From: CAXMMR01 sp963692975
Lineage (GTDB): Bacteria > Pseudomonadota > Alphaproteobacteria > Acetobacterales > Acetobacteraceae
NCBI GenBank assembly: GCA_963692975.2
Contig: CAXMMR010000009.1
Location: forward strand, 61,439-125,438
Reading direction: 5' to 3'
DNA: 64,000 bases
The notes under the pieces were generated by a model. It ran no database searches. It was given only the letters and a program-made list of their open reading frames with translations, and was not told the DNA's origin. The translations under genes and the position numbers were made by a program. Positions 26,010 to 35,174 of this stretch are shown here, piece after piece; within the stretch, counting starts at the first letter, position 1; every line of letters begins with the position of its first letter.

Positions 26010-28280
26010 TCACTCCCGTCTCGCCTTGAATGAAACGACGTTGCCGGCGTCGCCGCCCAACGCTTCCGCCACCTTCTGGGCAAGCTGCTCGCGCTTGAAG
26101 GGCTTGCTGATGAGCTGGACGCCGTCGTCGAGCCGGCCGTGATGGACAATCGAGTTCTCGGTGTAGCCGGACATGAACAGGGTTCGCACTTCCGGCCGCA
26201 TCGCCGTGATCTGCTCGGCCATCTCGCGGCCGCGCACCGGACCGGGCAGGATCACGTCGGTCAGGAGCAGCTCGATGCTGGTGGCGTTGGCGCCGAACAC
26301 GCGCAGCCCTTCGGCGCCGTCCGCGGCCTCCAGGACACGGTAGCCGAGGTCGGTTAGGATCGCCACCGCGATCTCGCGCACCGCCGGGTCGTCCTCCACC
26401 ACCAGCACCGTGGCGGTGCCGCGCGGCAGCTCCAGCGGGGCGCGGCTTGACGGCGTCAGGCGGGCGACGGCGCCGAGCGCGCGCGGCAGGTAGATCCGCA
26501 CCGTCGTGCCCTCATTGGGCTCGGAGTAGATTTTGACGTGACCGCCGGACTGCTTGACGAAGCCAAACACCATCGCAAGTCCGAGCCCGGTGCCCTTGCC
26601 ATCCGGCTTGGTGGTGAAGAACGGCTCGAACACCCGCGCGACGACTTCGGGCGTCATGCCGTGGCCGGTATCGGAGACCGCCAGCATCGCATAGTCGCCG
26701 GGCAGGACCTCGGCGTGGATGCGCGCGTAGGCCTCGTCGAGCACCTTGTTGGCGAGCTCCACGGTCAGCCGGCCGCCGCCGGGCATCGCGTCACGCGCGT
26801 TGAGCGCCAGGTTCAGCACGGCGGATTCGAGCTGGGCGGCATCGGCCATCGCCGGCCAGAGACCAGCGCTGTCGACGAAGCGCAGGTCGATCTGCTCGCC
26901 CAAGGTGCGGCGCAGCAGCGGCAGCAGGTCGGGGATGATTGCGGCCAGGTCGAGCGGCGCCGGAGCGAGCGGCTGCTTGCGGGCGAAGGCGAGCAGTTGG
27001 CCGGTGAGCGTGGCGCCGCGCTGCGCCGCCCAAACCGCGCGCTCCGCGCGGGCCTGCAGCGCGTGCTGGCCGGGCTCCAGCTTGGCGCGGACGAACTCGA
27101 GGTTGCCGAGGATCACGGTGAGCAGGTTGTTGAAGTCGTGCGCGATGCCGCCGGTGAGCTGGCCGATCGCCTGCATCTTCTGAGCCTCGCGCAGCACGCC
27201 CTCGGCCTGGGCGCGCTGGGTCATGTCGCTGACCGTGAGCACGAAGCCGCCATCGGGCATCGACGTGCGGCGCAGCTCCAGATGCCGGCTGCGATCGCCG
27301 ATGCGCTCGTAGGTCACCGCCTCGCCGGGCCGCTCATGGCCAAAGCGCAGCTGGTCCTCATCCTCCAAAAACGGTGAGCCACGCCGCCGCGTGTGCTCGG
27401 CGAAGGCGCCATAGGGCGTGCCCTGCCGCACCATTGCGCGCGGCAGGTCGAGCAGCGTCTGAAAGCCCTGGTTCCAGTTGGTCATCCGCCGGTCGGCGGC
27501 GAAGACGGCGACGCCCTGGCTGAGGCTGTCGAGCGAGGAGCGCAGCCGCAGGGCCAGGGTACTCTGCTCCGCCGCCATTCGGCCGGCCTGGCGCAACGCC
27601 CGGTTCAGCACCCGTGCCGCCCAGAGCAGCCCGAGCACGGCCAAGGCGCAGCCGCTGAAAACCAGCAAGCGGATGGTGACGCCGCGGCTGACCGCGGCAT
27701 CGAGGCGCCGGTCGAGCTGGTGCTGCTCATCGGCGCTCATCGCGTCGAGCACGGTCTGGATGGCGGTCATCAGGTCGCGCCCGCGGTCGGTCTGCACGAT
27801 CTGGAGCGCCGCCTGCAGCCCGTCGGTGCGCCGCAGCTGCACGGTTTGCGCCAGCTCCTCCAACTTGTCCTGGACGAGTAGCGACAGGGTGCGCAGGCGT
27901 TCCTGTTCCACCGCATCATCGGCGGTGAGCCGCTGCAGCGTGCCCTCGAGGAAGCTGACGCGGCCAAGCGCGGCCTCATAAGGCGCGAGGTAGCTCGGCT
28001 TGCCGGTCAGCAGGAAGCCGCGCTGGCCGGTCTCGGCGCCGCGGATGCCGAGCTCGAGGTCCTTGATGGCGAGCAACGTGTCGTTGCTGTGCTGGGTCCA
28101 TGTCCTGGCCTCGCGCGCGACGCTGAAGCGCTCCCAGGTGATGCCGCCGACCAGCAGCAGAATGCCGGCAAGCACGGCGAAGGCGACGGCGTTGGCCCTG
28201 GCGACGCCGCTTCGTGGCGGCGCGTCGTCGGGGCCGACGATCGCGCGGCTTGGCCGCGCCGTTTCGGTGATGTCGACCAT
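26010..28280 (-). CDS. Hybrid sensor histidine kinase with CHASE3, PAS and receiver domains
   Basis: The 756-residue protein has TM1 at about residues 30-48, a periplasmic CHASE3 domain (WTQHSNDTLLAIKDLELGIR, then GAETGQRGFLLTG), TM2 near residue 205 and a PAS-like domain with SLSQGVAVFAADRRMTNWN. The HisKA H-box is GGIAHDFNNLL, the HATPase has N-box NLALNARDAMPGG and G-box GKGTGLGLAMVFGFV, and a C-terminal receiver has DD pair VVEDDPAVRE and phospho-acceptor Asp in LLLTDVILPG. The input is unknown. No separate response regulator is adjacent, so it must signal to a distant partner. Confidence 0.93.
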   Translation of the reverse strand: MVDITETARPSRAIVGPDDAPPRSGVARANAVAFAVLAGILLLVGGITWERFSVAREARTWTQHSNDTLLAIKDLELGIRGAETGQRGFLLTGKPSYLAPYEAALGRVSFLEGTLQRLTADDAVEQERLRTLSLLVQDKLEELAQTVQLRRTDGLQAALQIVQTDRGRDLMTAIQTVLDAMSADEQHQLDRRLDAAVSRGVTIRLLVFSGCALAVLGLLWAARVLNRALRQAGRMAAEQSTLALRLRSSLDSLSQGVAVFAADRRMTNWNQGFQTLLDLPRAMVRQGTPYGAFAEHTRRRGSPFLEDEDQLRFGHERPGEAVTYERIGDRSRHLELRRTSMPDGGFVLTVSDMTQRAQAEGVLREAQKMQAIGQLTGGIAHDFNNLLTVILGNLEFVRAKLEPGQHALQARAERAVWAAQRGATLTGQLLAFARKQPLAPAPLDLAAIIPDLLPLLRRTLGEQIDLRFVDSAGLWPAMADAAQLESAVLNLALNARDAMPGGGRLTVELANKVLDEAYARIHAEVLPGDYAMLAVSDTGHGMTPEVVARVFEPFFTTKPDGKGTGLGLAMVFGFVKQSGGHVKIYSEPNEGTTVRIYLPRALGAVARLTPSSRAPLELPRGTATVLVVEDDPAVREIAVAILTDLGYRVLEAADGAEGLRVFGANATSIELLLTDVILPGPVRGREMAEQITAMRPEVRTLFMSGYTENSIVHHGRLDDGVQLISKPFKREQLAQKVAEALGGDAGNVVSFKARRE

Positions 28281-28351
28281 GCCGGCATGCTACCACGATT
28301 TGCTCGTCCAGCCAGTCGATCACGAACGCGTCAGCTCCCGCCACCGCCTTA

Positions 28352-29245
28352 CTACCAGAGGACGCCGCCAATCGGGGCGAGCGGGGGCGGGATCGGCTCG
28401 GCGCCGATCGCATGCAGCAGATCGATCTCGATCGTCCGGCACAAGGCGGTCATCGGCACGTCAAAGACGGTGCCGTCGAACGGGCTCTCGGCATGATCGG
28501 CGACGCGCTCCAGGGCGAGCAGCATGAAGCCGACGACCGTGGAGGCGAGCGGCGTGTAGAGGCCGAGCCCGGCGACCAGGCCGACCGGCAGCAGGATGCA
28601 GACGCACTGGGTGAACAGCCGGCTCAGCACCCGGTACTGGCCGGGCGGCGGGGTGTTCCTGATGCGCTCCATGCCGCCCTGCGCATTGCCCAGCTCGGCG
28701 AGAACGGTCGCGAGGCGGGCCTGGCGGACGCTGTCGAGCAGGCCGGCCTGCCGCGCCTCGCCGATGAGGACGGCGGTGCGGGCGAGGATGCGGTCGGCGA
28801 CGTTGCCGCCCTGTTGAAGGGCGGCGAGCTCGGCGACGTCGAGAAAGCGCGCGACGTCATCCCAGGCGGATCGGCGCCGCAAGGCGCCGCGCAGCGCATG
28901 GGCATAGGCGATCTGACGGCGTACGAGGGTTCGGCTGCACTCCTGGCCGCCGGGCGCCATCAGGGCGACGGCATCGCGGGCGAAGCTGCGCGAGGCATTG
29001 ACGGCCGCGCCCCACAACGTGCGCGCCTCCCACCAGCGGGCATAGGCGGTGGTGTTGCGGAAGGCCAGGAAGACGACGAGGGCGGATCCGAGCAGAGGCA
29101 GCGGCAGGCTCGGCACGTCAAGCCGGTGCAGATGCAGAACGACGTAGCTGACGGTGACCACCAGGTCCCACGCGAACAGCACGGCGAGCGGCCAGCCGAC
29201 ATAGCGCAGGGGATGCCACAAGCCGGGCTGGGCGGAGACGATCAT
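28352..29245 (-). CDS. Bestrophin-like (UPF0187) membrane channel
   Basis: The 297-residue protein is a bacterial bestrophin-family channel. FLAFRNTTAYARWWEARTLW is the signature in the first half, and RVADHAESPFDGTVFDVPMT near the C-terminus is the second family block. Four hydrophobic segments are visible. Bacterial members form pentameric ion channels, mainly cation-selective in characterised cases. The start at ATG 29245 (MIVSAQPGLWHPLRYVGWP) is chosen because the residues before it are translated from repeat copy B2. It lies 71 bases before the kinase gene on the same strand. Confidence 0.85.
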   Translation of the reverse strand: MIVSAQPGLWHPLRYVGWPLAVLFAWDLVVTVSYVVLHLHRLDVPSLPLPLLGSALVVFLAFRNTTAYARWWEARTLWGAAVNASRSFARDAVALMAPGGQECSRTLVRRQIAYAHALRGALRRRSAWDDVARFLDVAELAALQQGGNVADRILARTAVLIGEARQAGLLDSVRQARLATVLAELGNAQGGMERIRNTPPPGQYRVLSRLFTQCVCILLPVGLVAGLGLYTPLASTVVGFMLLALERVADHAESPFDGTVFDVPMTALCRTIEIDLLHAIGAEPIPPPLAPIGGVLW

Positions 29246-29261
29246 GATGGAGTAGGTAGCA

Positions 29262-29385
29262 AGTAAGGGTTCTTTTTTGAAAAAAGAACCAAAAAACTTT
29301 CTCTCGATAGTCATGCCATTGGCGGCCAGCACGCCAGCAGACGAAAGTTTTTTGCTTCTTTTTTTCGAAAAAGAAGCGCTTACCT
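29262..29385. repeat. Nested-hairpin repeat, family B copy 2
   Basis: Two arms of about 40 bases are inverted copies of each other: left GGTTCTTTTTTGAAAAAAGA then ACCAAAAAACTTT; right AAAGTTTTTTGCTTCTTTTT then TTCGAAAAAGAAGC. Each arm also folds on itself, and the ends carry AAGTAAG and CTTACC. About 40 bases of unrelated sequence lie between. It separates the dnaE2 stop from the bestrophin start and overlaps the last codons of dnaE2. Confidence 0.75.
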
Positions 29386-32300
29386 AAAATTTCTTGTTTT
29401 CAGCTTAATGCTCTGGCGACTATCCGGCGAGCCACCGTGTTTTGCCTCGTCGCCGCGGCCGGTCGCGTGCGGGAACTCGCCGGCGCCGCTGCCCAGGGTG
29501 CGCAGCAGGCCGGACAGGTCGACCAGGCGCTCGGCGATGACATGGGTGACGCCGGCATCGTGCTGCAGCCGGCCATGGCAGCAGATCATGCTGGCCGACA
29601 GGATCAGCCGGCGTTGCTGCTCGAACAGCGACGGCCAGACGATCAGGTTGGCGATCCCGGTCTCGTCCTCCAGGGTGAGGAACATCACGCCCTTGGCGCT
29701 GCCCGGCTTCTGGCGCATCAGCACCAGGCCGGCGACGACGATGCGGCTGCCGTCGCGCCTGGCCGCCATCGTCGCCATGGTGATGGCGCGGTGCTCGGCG
29801 GCCAGCGTCGCGCGCAGGAAGTGCAGCGGGTGTTGGCGCAATGACAGGCCGACGCTGCGATAGTCCTCGACGACTTCGCGCGAGGGGCGGAGCGCGGCGA
29901 GGGTCGTTTCGGGCTCGACGATGTGGTCGGCGGCGGCGAACAGCGGCAGCTCCACCTCGCCGAGGCCGCGCACCGCCCATAGCGCCTCGCGGCGCGCCAA
30001 GCCGAGATCGCCGAACGCGTCCGCCTCGCACAGCCGCTCGAGTGCTGCGACGGGGATGCGGGTGCGGCGCCAGAGCGCCTCGACGCTGGCGAAGCGGCCG
30101 CCCGCGCGGGCCGCGACCAGCCTGGCCGCGTGCGTCTCGGCGAGGCCCTTGGCCATGCGCAGGCCAAGGCGCAGCGCGAGAAGGCGGCCATCCACCGGCT
30201 CCAGCGTGCAGTCCCACGCGCTGGCGTTGACGCAGACCGGGCGGATCTCGATGCCGTGCTCGCGCGCGTCGCGCACGATCTGCGCCGGCGCGTAGAAGCC
30301 CATCGGCTGGGCGTTGAGCAGGGCGGCGGCAAACACGTCCGGGTGGTGGCACTTCATCCACGAGCTGGCATAGGCGATCAGGGCGAAGCTGGCGGCGTGG
30401 CTTTCCGGAAAGCCGTATGAGCCGAAGCCCTCGATCTGGCGGAACAGCCGCTCGGCGTAATCCTGCGCGTAGCCGTTGCGGACCATGCCGCCGATCAGCT
30501 TGTCGCGAAAATGGCTGACGCCGCCGGTAACCTTGAAGGTTGCCATCGAGCGGCGGAGGTTGTCGGCGTCGGCGCCGGAGAAGCCGCCGCAGACCATGGC
30601 GATGCGCATCGCCTGCTCCTGGAACAGCGGGATGCCGAGCGTCTTGCGCAGCACCGGCTCGAGGGCGGGCGGCAACGCCTCGACGGCTTCAAGGCCCTCG
30701 CGCCGGCGCAGATAGGGATGCACCATGTCGCCCTGGATCGGGCCGGGGCGGACGACGGCGACCTCGATCACCAGGTCGTAGAAGGTGCGCGGTTTCATGC
30801 GCGGCAGCATCGCCATCTGCGCGCGGCTTTCGATCTGGAACACGCCGAGCGTGTCGGCGCGCTGGATCATGGCGTAGGTGGCGGGGTCTTCGGCGGGGAT
30901 CGTCGCCATGGACAGGTCCAGCTGGCGATGTTGGGTGAGCAGATCGAAGCAGCGGCGCATGCAGCCCAGCATGCCGAGGCCCAGCACATCGACCTTCATG
31001 AAGTGCAGCGCGTCGATGTCGTCCTTGTCCCACTCGATCACCTGCCGGTCGGCCATCGAGGCGGGCTCGATCGGGACCAGGGTGTCGAGGCGCGCCTCGG
31101 TGAGGACGAAGCCGCCGGGATGCTGGCTGAGGTGGCGGGGAAAGCCGATCAGCTGCTGGGCGAGCTCCAGCGTCAGGCGCAGGCGGCGCTCCGCGGGGTC
31201 GAGGTTGACCGCGGCGGCATGCTCGGGCTGCACGCCGTCCTCGCTCCAGCCCCAGACCTGACCGGCGAGCAGGCTGGTCGCGTCCTCGGTCAGGCCCAGG
31301 GCGCGGCCGACCTCGCGCACGGCGCCGCGGGCGCGAAACCGGCTGACGGTGGCGCAGAGCGCGGCCCGGCCGCGGCCGTAGCTGCGATAAATCCACTGGA
31401 TCACCTCCTCGCGCCGCTCGTGCTCGAAATCGACGTCGATGTCGGGGGGCTCGTTACGGTCGGTGGAGACGAAGCGCTCGAACAGCAGGTTGGACTTGAT
31501 CGGGTCGATCTCGGTAATGCCGAGCACGAAGCAGACGGCGCTGTTGGCGGCCGAGCCGCGGCCCTGGCAGTAGATGCCGGACAGGCGGGCGAACTGGACG
31601 ATGGAGTGCACGGTGAGGAAGTAGGCGGCGTAGCCGAGGTCGCGTATCAAGCCGAGCTCATGGGCGACCTGGGCGCGCACGCCGGCGGGCGGCTCGTCCG
31701 GGTAGCGCCAGCGCAGGCCTTTCCAGGCGAGCATTTCCAGCGCGCGCTGCGGCGTCGCGCCGTCGAGCACCGCTTCGCGCGGATACTGGTATTGCAACTC
31801 GGAGAGGCGGAATGTGCAACGAGCGGCGATCTCGCCGGTGCGGGCGATTGCCGCTTCGTGGCCGATGAACAGCCGCGCCATCTCGTCGGGCGATTTCAGG
31901 TATCGATCGGCGAAACGCTCGCGCCGGAAGCCGAGCTCGTCGATCGTGCAGGTCTCGCGGATGCAGGTCACGACGTCCTGCAGGATGCGTCGCTCGGGCA
32001 CGTGGTAGAGCACGTCGTTGGTGACGACGGTGGCGACGCCGGCGGCGTGGGCGAGGCCGGCCAGGGCCTCAATGCGCACGAGGTCGCCGGGGCGTCGCCG
32101 GAGCGTCAATGCGCAGTAGGCACGATCGCCGAAAGCATCAGCCAGGCGGGCGAGGTTTGCCGAGGCGACGGCGTCCGCCTCGTCCGGCAGCAGGACCGTC
32201 AGCAGGCCGGCGCCGTGCCGCACGAGGTCGTGCCAGCCGAGGTCGCAACGGCCCTTGCCGGCGCGACGCTTGCCGATGCTGAGCAGGCGGCAGAGCCGCG

Positions 32301-32556
32301 CATAGGCGGCGCGGTCGGTGGGGTAGACGAGCAGCGACGATCCGCAGTCCAGGTCGAGACGGCAGCCGACGACGATCGGAAAGTCGACCTCGCGGGCGCG
32401 CTGATAGGCGCGGGCGATGCCGGCGAGCGAGTTGCGGTCGGTGATGCCGAGTGCGGACAGGCCGAGCGCCTGGGCCTGCAGCAGCAGCTCCTCGACATGC
32501 GAGGCGCCGCGCAGGAAGGAGTAGTTGGTGGTGGTCTGGAGTTCAGCGTAGGGCAT
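29380..32556 (-). CDS. dnaE2: Error-prone DNA polymerase III alpha subunit
   Basis: The 1058-residue C-family polymerase replaces normal DnaE in damage-induced mutagenesis. The N-terminal PHP domain is ELQTTTNYSFLRGASHVEEL with ITDRNSLAGIARAY. The polymerase core has GRGSAANSAVCFVLGITEID, the metal-binding PDIDVDFEHERREEVIQW (about residue 410) and KVDVLGLGMLG. The C-terminus has an OB-fold (RIVVAGLVLMRQKPGSAKGV). It lacks the tau-binding tail of DnaE1. It is downstream of imuA and imuB, with about 215 bases of repeats in between, in the standard mutasome order. Confidence 0.96.
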   Translation of the reverse strand: MPYAELQTTTNYSFLRGASHVEELLLQAQALGLSALGITDRNSLAGIARAYQRAREVDFPIVVGCRLDLDCGSSLLVYPTDRAAYARLCRLLSIGKRRAGKGRCDLGWHDLVRHGAGLLTVLLPDEADAVASANLARLADAFGDRAYCALTLRRRPGDLVRIEALAGLAHAAGVATVVTNDVLYHVPERRILQDVVTCIRETCTIDELGFRRERFADRYLKSPDEMARLFIGHEAAIARTGEIAARCTFRLSELQYQYPREAVLDGATPQRALEMLAWKGLRWRYPDEPPAGVRAQVAHELGLIRDLGYAAYFLTVHSIVQFARLSGIYCQGRGSAANSAVCFVLGITEIDPIKSNLLFERFVSTDRNEPPDIDVDFEHERREEVIQWIYRSYGRGRAALCATVSRFRARGAVREVGRALGLTEDATSLLAGQVWGWSEDGVQPEHAAAVNLDPAERRLRLTLELAQQLIGFPRHLSQHPGGFVLTEARLDTLVPIEPASMADRQVIEWDKDDIDALHFMKVDVLGLGMLGCMRRCFDLLTQHRQLDLSMATIPAEDPATYAMIQRADTLGVFQIESRAQMAMLPRMKPRTFYDLVIEVAVVRPGPIQGDMVHPYLRRREGLEAVEALPPALEPVLRKTLGIPLFQEQAMRIAMVCGGFSGADADNLRRSMATFKVTGGVSHFRDKLIGGMVRNGYAQDYAERLFRQIEGFGSYGFPESHAASFALIAYASSWMKCHHPDVFAAALLNAQPMGFYAPAQIVRDAREHGIEIRPVCVNASAWDCTLEPVDGRLLALRLGLRMAKGLAETHAARLVAARAGGRFASVEALWRRTRIPVAALERLCEADAFGDLGLARREALWAVRGLGEVELPLFAAADHIVEPETTLAALRPSREVVEDYRSVGLSLRQHPLHFLRATLAAEHRAITMATMAARRDGSRIVVAGLVLMRQKPGSAKGVMFLTLEDETGIANLIVWPSLFEQQRRLILSASMICCHGRLQHDAGVTHVIAERLVDLSGLLRTLGSGAGEFPHATGRGDEAKHGGSPDSRQSIKLKTRNFR

Positions 32557-32560
32557 GGAG

Positions 32561-32613
32561 GAAGGCCAGAGGCTCTGCCTCTGGACACCGCTGGGGGCAG
32601 CGCCCCCAGACCC
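32561..32613 (-). repeat. GC-rich double-hairpin repeat, family A (reverse orientation)
   Basis: Hairpins CCAGAGGC/GCCTCTGG and CTGGGGGC/GCCCCCAG lie side by side with a CACCG linker. A further TTAAAGGC-TCC-GCCTTTAA hairpin is at 32721-32739. Together they fill most of the 216-bp space between imuB and dnaE2, which could shape relative expression of the two genes. Confidence 0.7.
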
Positions 32614-32772
32614 GCGTCTGCTTGGCGTTTACGCGGGCGCTTTGCGGCTTGGTGACGCCTTTCAATACCGTTTTCCCGTGACACTGACCTCGCCGGAGGA
32701 AAACGAACAACAAACGGATTTTAAAGGCTCCGCCTTTAATGGGGTCGAGGGGCGAAGCCCATTGCCTTGTCT

Positions 32773-34365
32773 TCACCCGAAGACCCCATGCACAAACCAC
32801 CTGTGGTCGCCGGTTTCGGGATCGATCCCGTCGCCTCGGCGAAACAGCCAGAAGCGTGCGCCTTCCTCGTCCTCTACCTGGAAATAATCGCGCACCGCGT
32901 TGGCCTCGCCGTCGCGCTTCCACCATTCGCCGAAGATCCGTTCGGGGCCGTCCGCCCGCATCACCCGGTGCTGCCGCCGCCGCCAGGTGAAGCGGGCCGG
33001 CGGGTAGTCCGGCAGCAGCGCCATCACCTGCACCTCCTGTGGCGGCGTGAGCAGCCTGGCGGGCCGCGGCCAGCTCCGGGTGAGGTTCCAGGGCGCTGCC
33101 GGCGCCAGCGGCGGGATGCGCCGTGTCGAGCGTTCCGGCACGTCGCTGTCGACCGCGGCAACCCGATACAGCCGCGACGCGCCAAGCCGGTTCATCAGCG
33201 TATCGACGAGGCCTGACAGGTCGGTCTCGGGCGGCGCATCGAACCCCGCCACCAGCTGTCGTGCGTCGAGCCTATCCACCAGCGGCGCGGACAGCCGCAT
33301 GTGCTCGATGCCGAAGCCTGCATCGATCCCCTCCAGCCGCTCCTGCAAGAGCCGGGTCAGATGGGCAGGCGCGCGGGAGGATGCGGCGGTGCTGATGCGC
33401 AGCACCTGAACCTGGCCGTCGACGCGCTGACAGGCGAGGTCAAGCCGACTGGCGCCAAGTCCATCCCGGGTCAGCCGCTCGCACAGCGCCTCGACAAGCA
33501 GGCCGGTCGCGCGCGCCATGCCGGCCGGCGTGTAAACCGGCTCGGCAAAGCGGCACTCGGCATCGACCATGCGCGGCGGGCTGATCGGGGCGAGCGTCTC
33601 GTCGGCGCGGCCGAATGCCTGGTCGAGCCGCGCCAGGACCTGCCGGCCGAGCCGGCGAGCGAGCGGGGCGCGGGCGGCGGCGGCGATCTGCCCGATCGTG
33701 TCGAAGCCGAGCCGGCCGAGCACCGCCAGGCTGTCCTGGTCCAGCCGCAACGCCGTGGCGGGCAGGCCGGCAAGCGCGCTCGGCAGCGTCGGCAGGCCGC
33801 CATCCAGCACGCTCAGCCGCACCTCGGCATGGCGGGCGAGCGCATGCGCCGCACCTGGCGTGGCTGCGATGGCGGCTCGCGCGCCGACCCCTCTTGCCGC
33901 GAGCCGTGCCGCCATGTCGGCCAGCAGCGCGGCCTCGTCGGGCCAGAAATGGGTGCAGCCGGTCATGTCGATCCACAATCCGTCCGGAGCGTCGATGGCG
34001 ACGACGGGGCTGTAGCGACGCAGGCACCAGACGGCGAGGGCGTGCAGGCCGGTGGCGTCGGCGGCAGGGTCGGCTGGTGCGATGGCGAGCTCAGGCAGCA
34101 GGGTCTGGGCGTGGCTCACCGCCATGCCGGGTAGAACCCCGCCGGCCCGTGCCCGCGCGTCGGCGGCGACCACCAGACGCTTCGCGCCGAACCGCGCGAC
34201 GGTCGCTGAGCCTGGGCTGTCATCCGGCATCCCGCCAGACGGTATCGGGTGTGGCCCGCTGGATGGGGTCGGGCATGGCCTGCCAGATGGCATCGGGCGT
34301 GGCTGCAGGGCGAGCCGGTCGGTTGGCCAGAACGGCAGGTAGAGCGAGACGACCCTGCGCATCAC
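32773..34365 (-). CDS. imuB: ImuB, Y-family polymerase-like mutagenesis protein
   Basis: The 530-residue protein is the Y-family-like partner that links DnaE2 to the beta clamp. MRRVVSLYLPFWPTDRLALQ is the usual ImuB start, AVWCLRRYSPVVAIDAPDGL follows, and GLWIDMTGCTHFW carries the palm region. The normal catalytic acidic triad of Y polymerases is not intact, as in ImuB proteins that work as scaffolds. The C-terminus LFRRGDGIDPETGDHRWFVHGVFG is typical. The start is set at 34365; it overlaps imuA by 146 bases, and residues about 21-44 come from a 24-bp tandem repeat read in this frame. Confidence 0.92.
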   Translation of the reverse strand: MMRRVVSLYLPFWPTDRLALQPRPMPSGRPCPTPSSGPHPIPSGGMPDDSPGSATVARFGAKRLVVAADARARAGGVLPGMAVSHAQTLLPELAIAPADPAADATGLHALAVWCLRRYSPVVAIDAPDGLWIDMTGCTHFWPDEAALLADMAARLAARGVGARAAIAATPGAAHALARHAEVRLSVLDGGLPTLPSALAGLPATALRLDQDSLAVLGRLGFDTIGQIAAAARAPLARRLGRQVLARLDQAFGRADETLAPISPPRMVDAECRFAEPVYTPAGMARATGLLVEALCERLTRDGLGASRLDLACQRVDGQVQVLRISTAASSRAPAHLTRLLQERLEGIDAGFGIEHMRLSAPLVDRLDARQLVAGFDAPPETDLSGLVDTLMNRLGASRLYRVAAVDSDVPERSTRRIPPLAPAAPWNLTRSWPRPARLLTPPQEVQVMALLPDYPPARFTWRRRQHRVMRADGPERIFGEWWKRDGEANAVRDYFQVEDEEGARFWLFRRGDGIDPETGDHRWFVHGVFG

Positions 34366-35035
34366 ACGCCTCCACGATCCAGGACGCCGGCTCGCCGCCG
34401 CGGCATCGGGTGAGTTCAAGCCGCCAGCGCCCGCGCCCGGGCGCGGCTGGCATGCCGGCCGCCGTGCGGGCGAGCGGGCCGGGCGAGGGCAGGTGGGCTA
34501 CGCGCCAGCGGGTGAGTGCTGCCGTCGGCAGGCTGCCTGCCAACTCGCCCCCGCCACGGCTGAGCGCCAGCGCCATCACGCCCGAGCCTTCGGCCGCCAG
34601 GTTGAGCCGGCGTGAGGCGGTCATCGGCAGCCGCGCGAGCTCGCCGATGACGCAGGCGAGGCCGAAATGACGCAGCCCCTCCTCAAGCACCTGCAGCACG
34701 CCCGCTCCGTCCATTGCCTCGGCGCAGAGCACCCTGTCGGGATCGAGCCCGGCCATCAGCAGGCCGGGCAGAAACCGCTCACGCGTGGCATGCTGCCAGC
34801 ACCACAGGATAGGGCCGGACAATCGTGCCGCGATGCCGGCGGCGAACAGCACTCCTGCGGTGCCGCAATGAGGGCCCGCGACTTCGTGCAGCGCACCACG
34901 CTTGAGGCCGAGCCCGGGCAATCGTCGATCGAGGTCCGGCAAACCGAACGGTAATACATTATGATTCCGGTCCGATGGCCGTTCCAGCACCCGGATGCGG
35001 GCGCGCAGCTCAGTCAGGGAGGAGAAGGGCGGCAT
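34220..35035 (-). CDS. imuA: ImuA, RecA-like SOS mutagenesis accessory protein
   Basis: The 271-residue protein has a RecA/SulA-like fold. LPFGLPDLDRRLPGLGLKRG followed by HEVAGPHCGTAGVLFAAGI is the typical ImuA opening; the Walker A region is degenerate. LDPDRVLCAEAMDGAGVLQVLEEGL and SWIVEACDAQGRLALPAVLA are conserved. ImuA binds ImuB and RecA during mutagenesis. A LexA box lies 11 bases upstream of the ATG. The C-terminal 24 residues are three units (PDAIWQAM, PDPIQRAT, PDTVWRDA) of the tandem repeat shared with imuB. Confidence 0.88.
   Translation of the reverse strand: MPPFSSLTELRARIRVLERPSDRNHNVLPFGLPDLDRRLPGLGLKRGALHEVAGPHCGTAGVLFAAGIAARLSGPILWCWQHATRERFLPGLLMAGLDPDRVLCAEAMDGAGVLQVLEEGLRHFGLACVIGELARLPMTASRRLNLAAEGSGVMALALSRGGGELAGSLPTAALTRWRVAHLPSPGPLARTAAGMPAAPGRGRWRLELTRCRGGEPASWIVEACDAQGRLALPAVLANRPARPAATPDAIWQAMPDPIQRATPDTVWRDAG
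34232..34303. repeat. 24-bp tandem repeat, three units, coding in two frames
   Basis: Three imperfect units start at 34232, 34256 and 34280, each of the form CCGCCAGA-x-GG-x-x-TCGGG-x-x-TGGC. The repeat lies in the overlap of imuA and imuB. Because 24 is divisible by three, each unit adds eight residues to both proteins. Unit three differs from unit one by few bases, so the duplication looks fairly recent. Confidence 0.8.
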
Positions 35036-35046
35036 GATCTGCTTAC

Positions 35047-35061
35047 GTTCTTACTTTGTTC
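35047..35061. promoter_or_regulatory. LexA (SOS) box of imuA-imuB-dnaE2
   Basis: GTTC-TTACTTT-GTTC is an exact match to the alphaproteobacterial LexA site GTTC-N7-GTTC. It sits 11 bases upstream of the imuA start codon, the expected place for repression of this cassette. Confidence 0.8.
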
Positions 35062-35174
35062 TGGTGCCACGCAGCTGTCAACCATGCTGAGCATACGGGA
35101 AAGGGAGCGCGTCTTTCTTCCGCCATGGTCGAGTTTCGCTCGAAGACACAACCTGGACGTGTTATTTTGCCGGC

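Noticed and set aside
30511..32655. 714-residue open frame opposite dnaE2
   Set aside because: Antisense shadow of a GC-rich gene; no motif, low-complexity, and dnaE2 is certain on the other strand.
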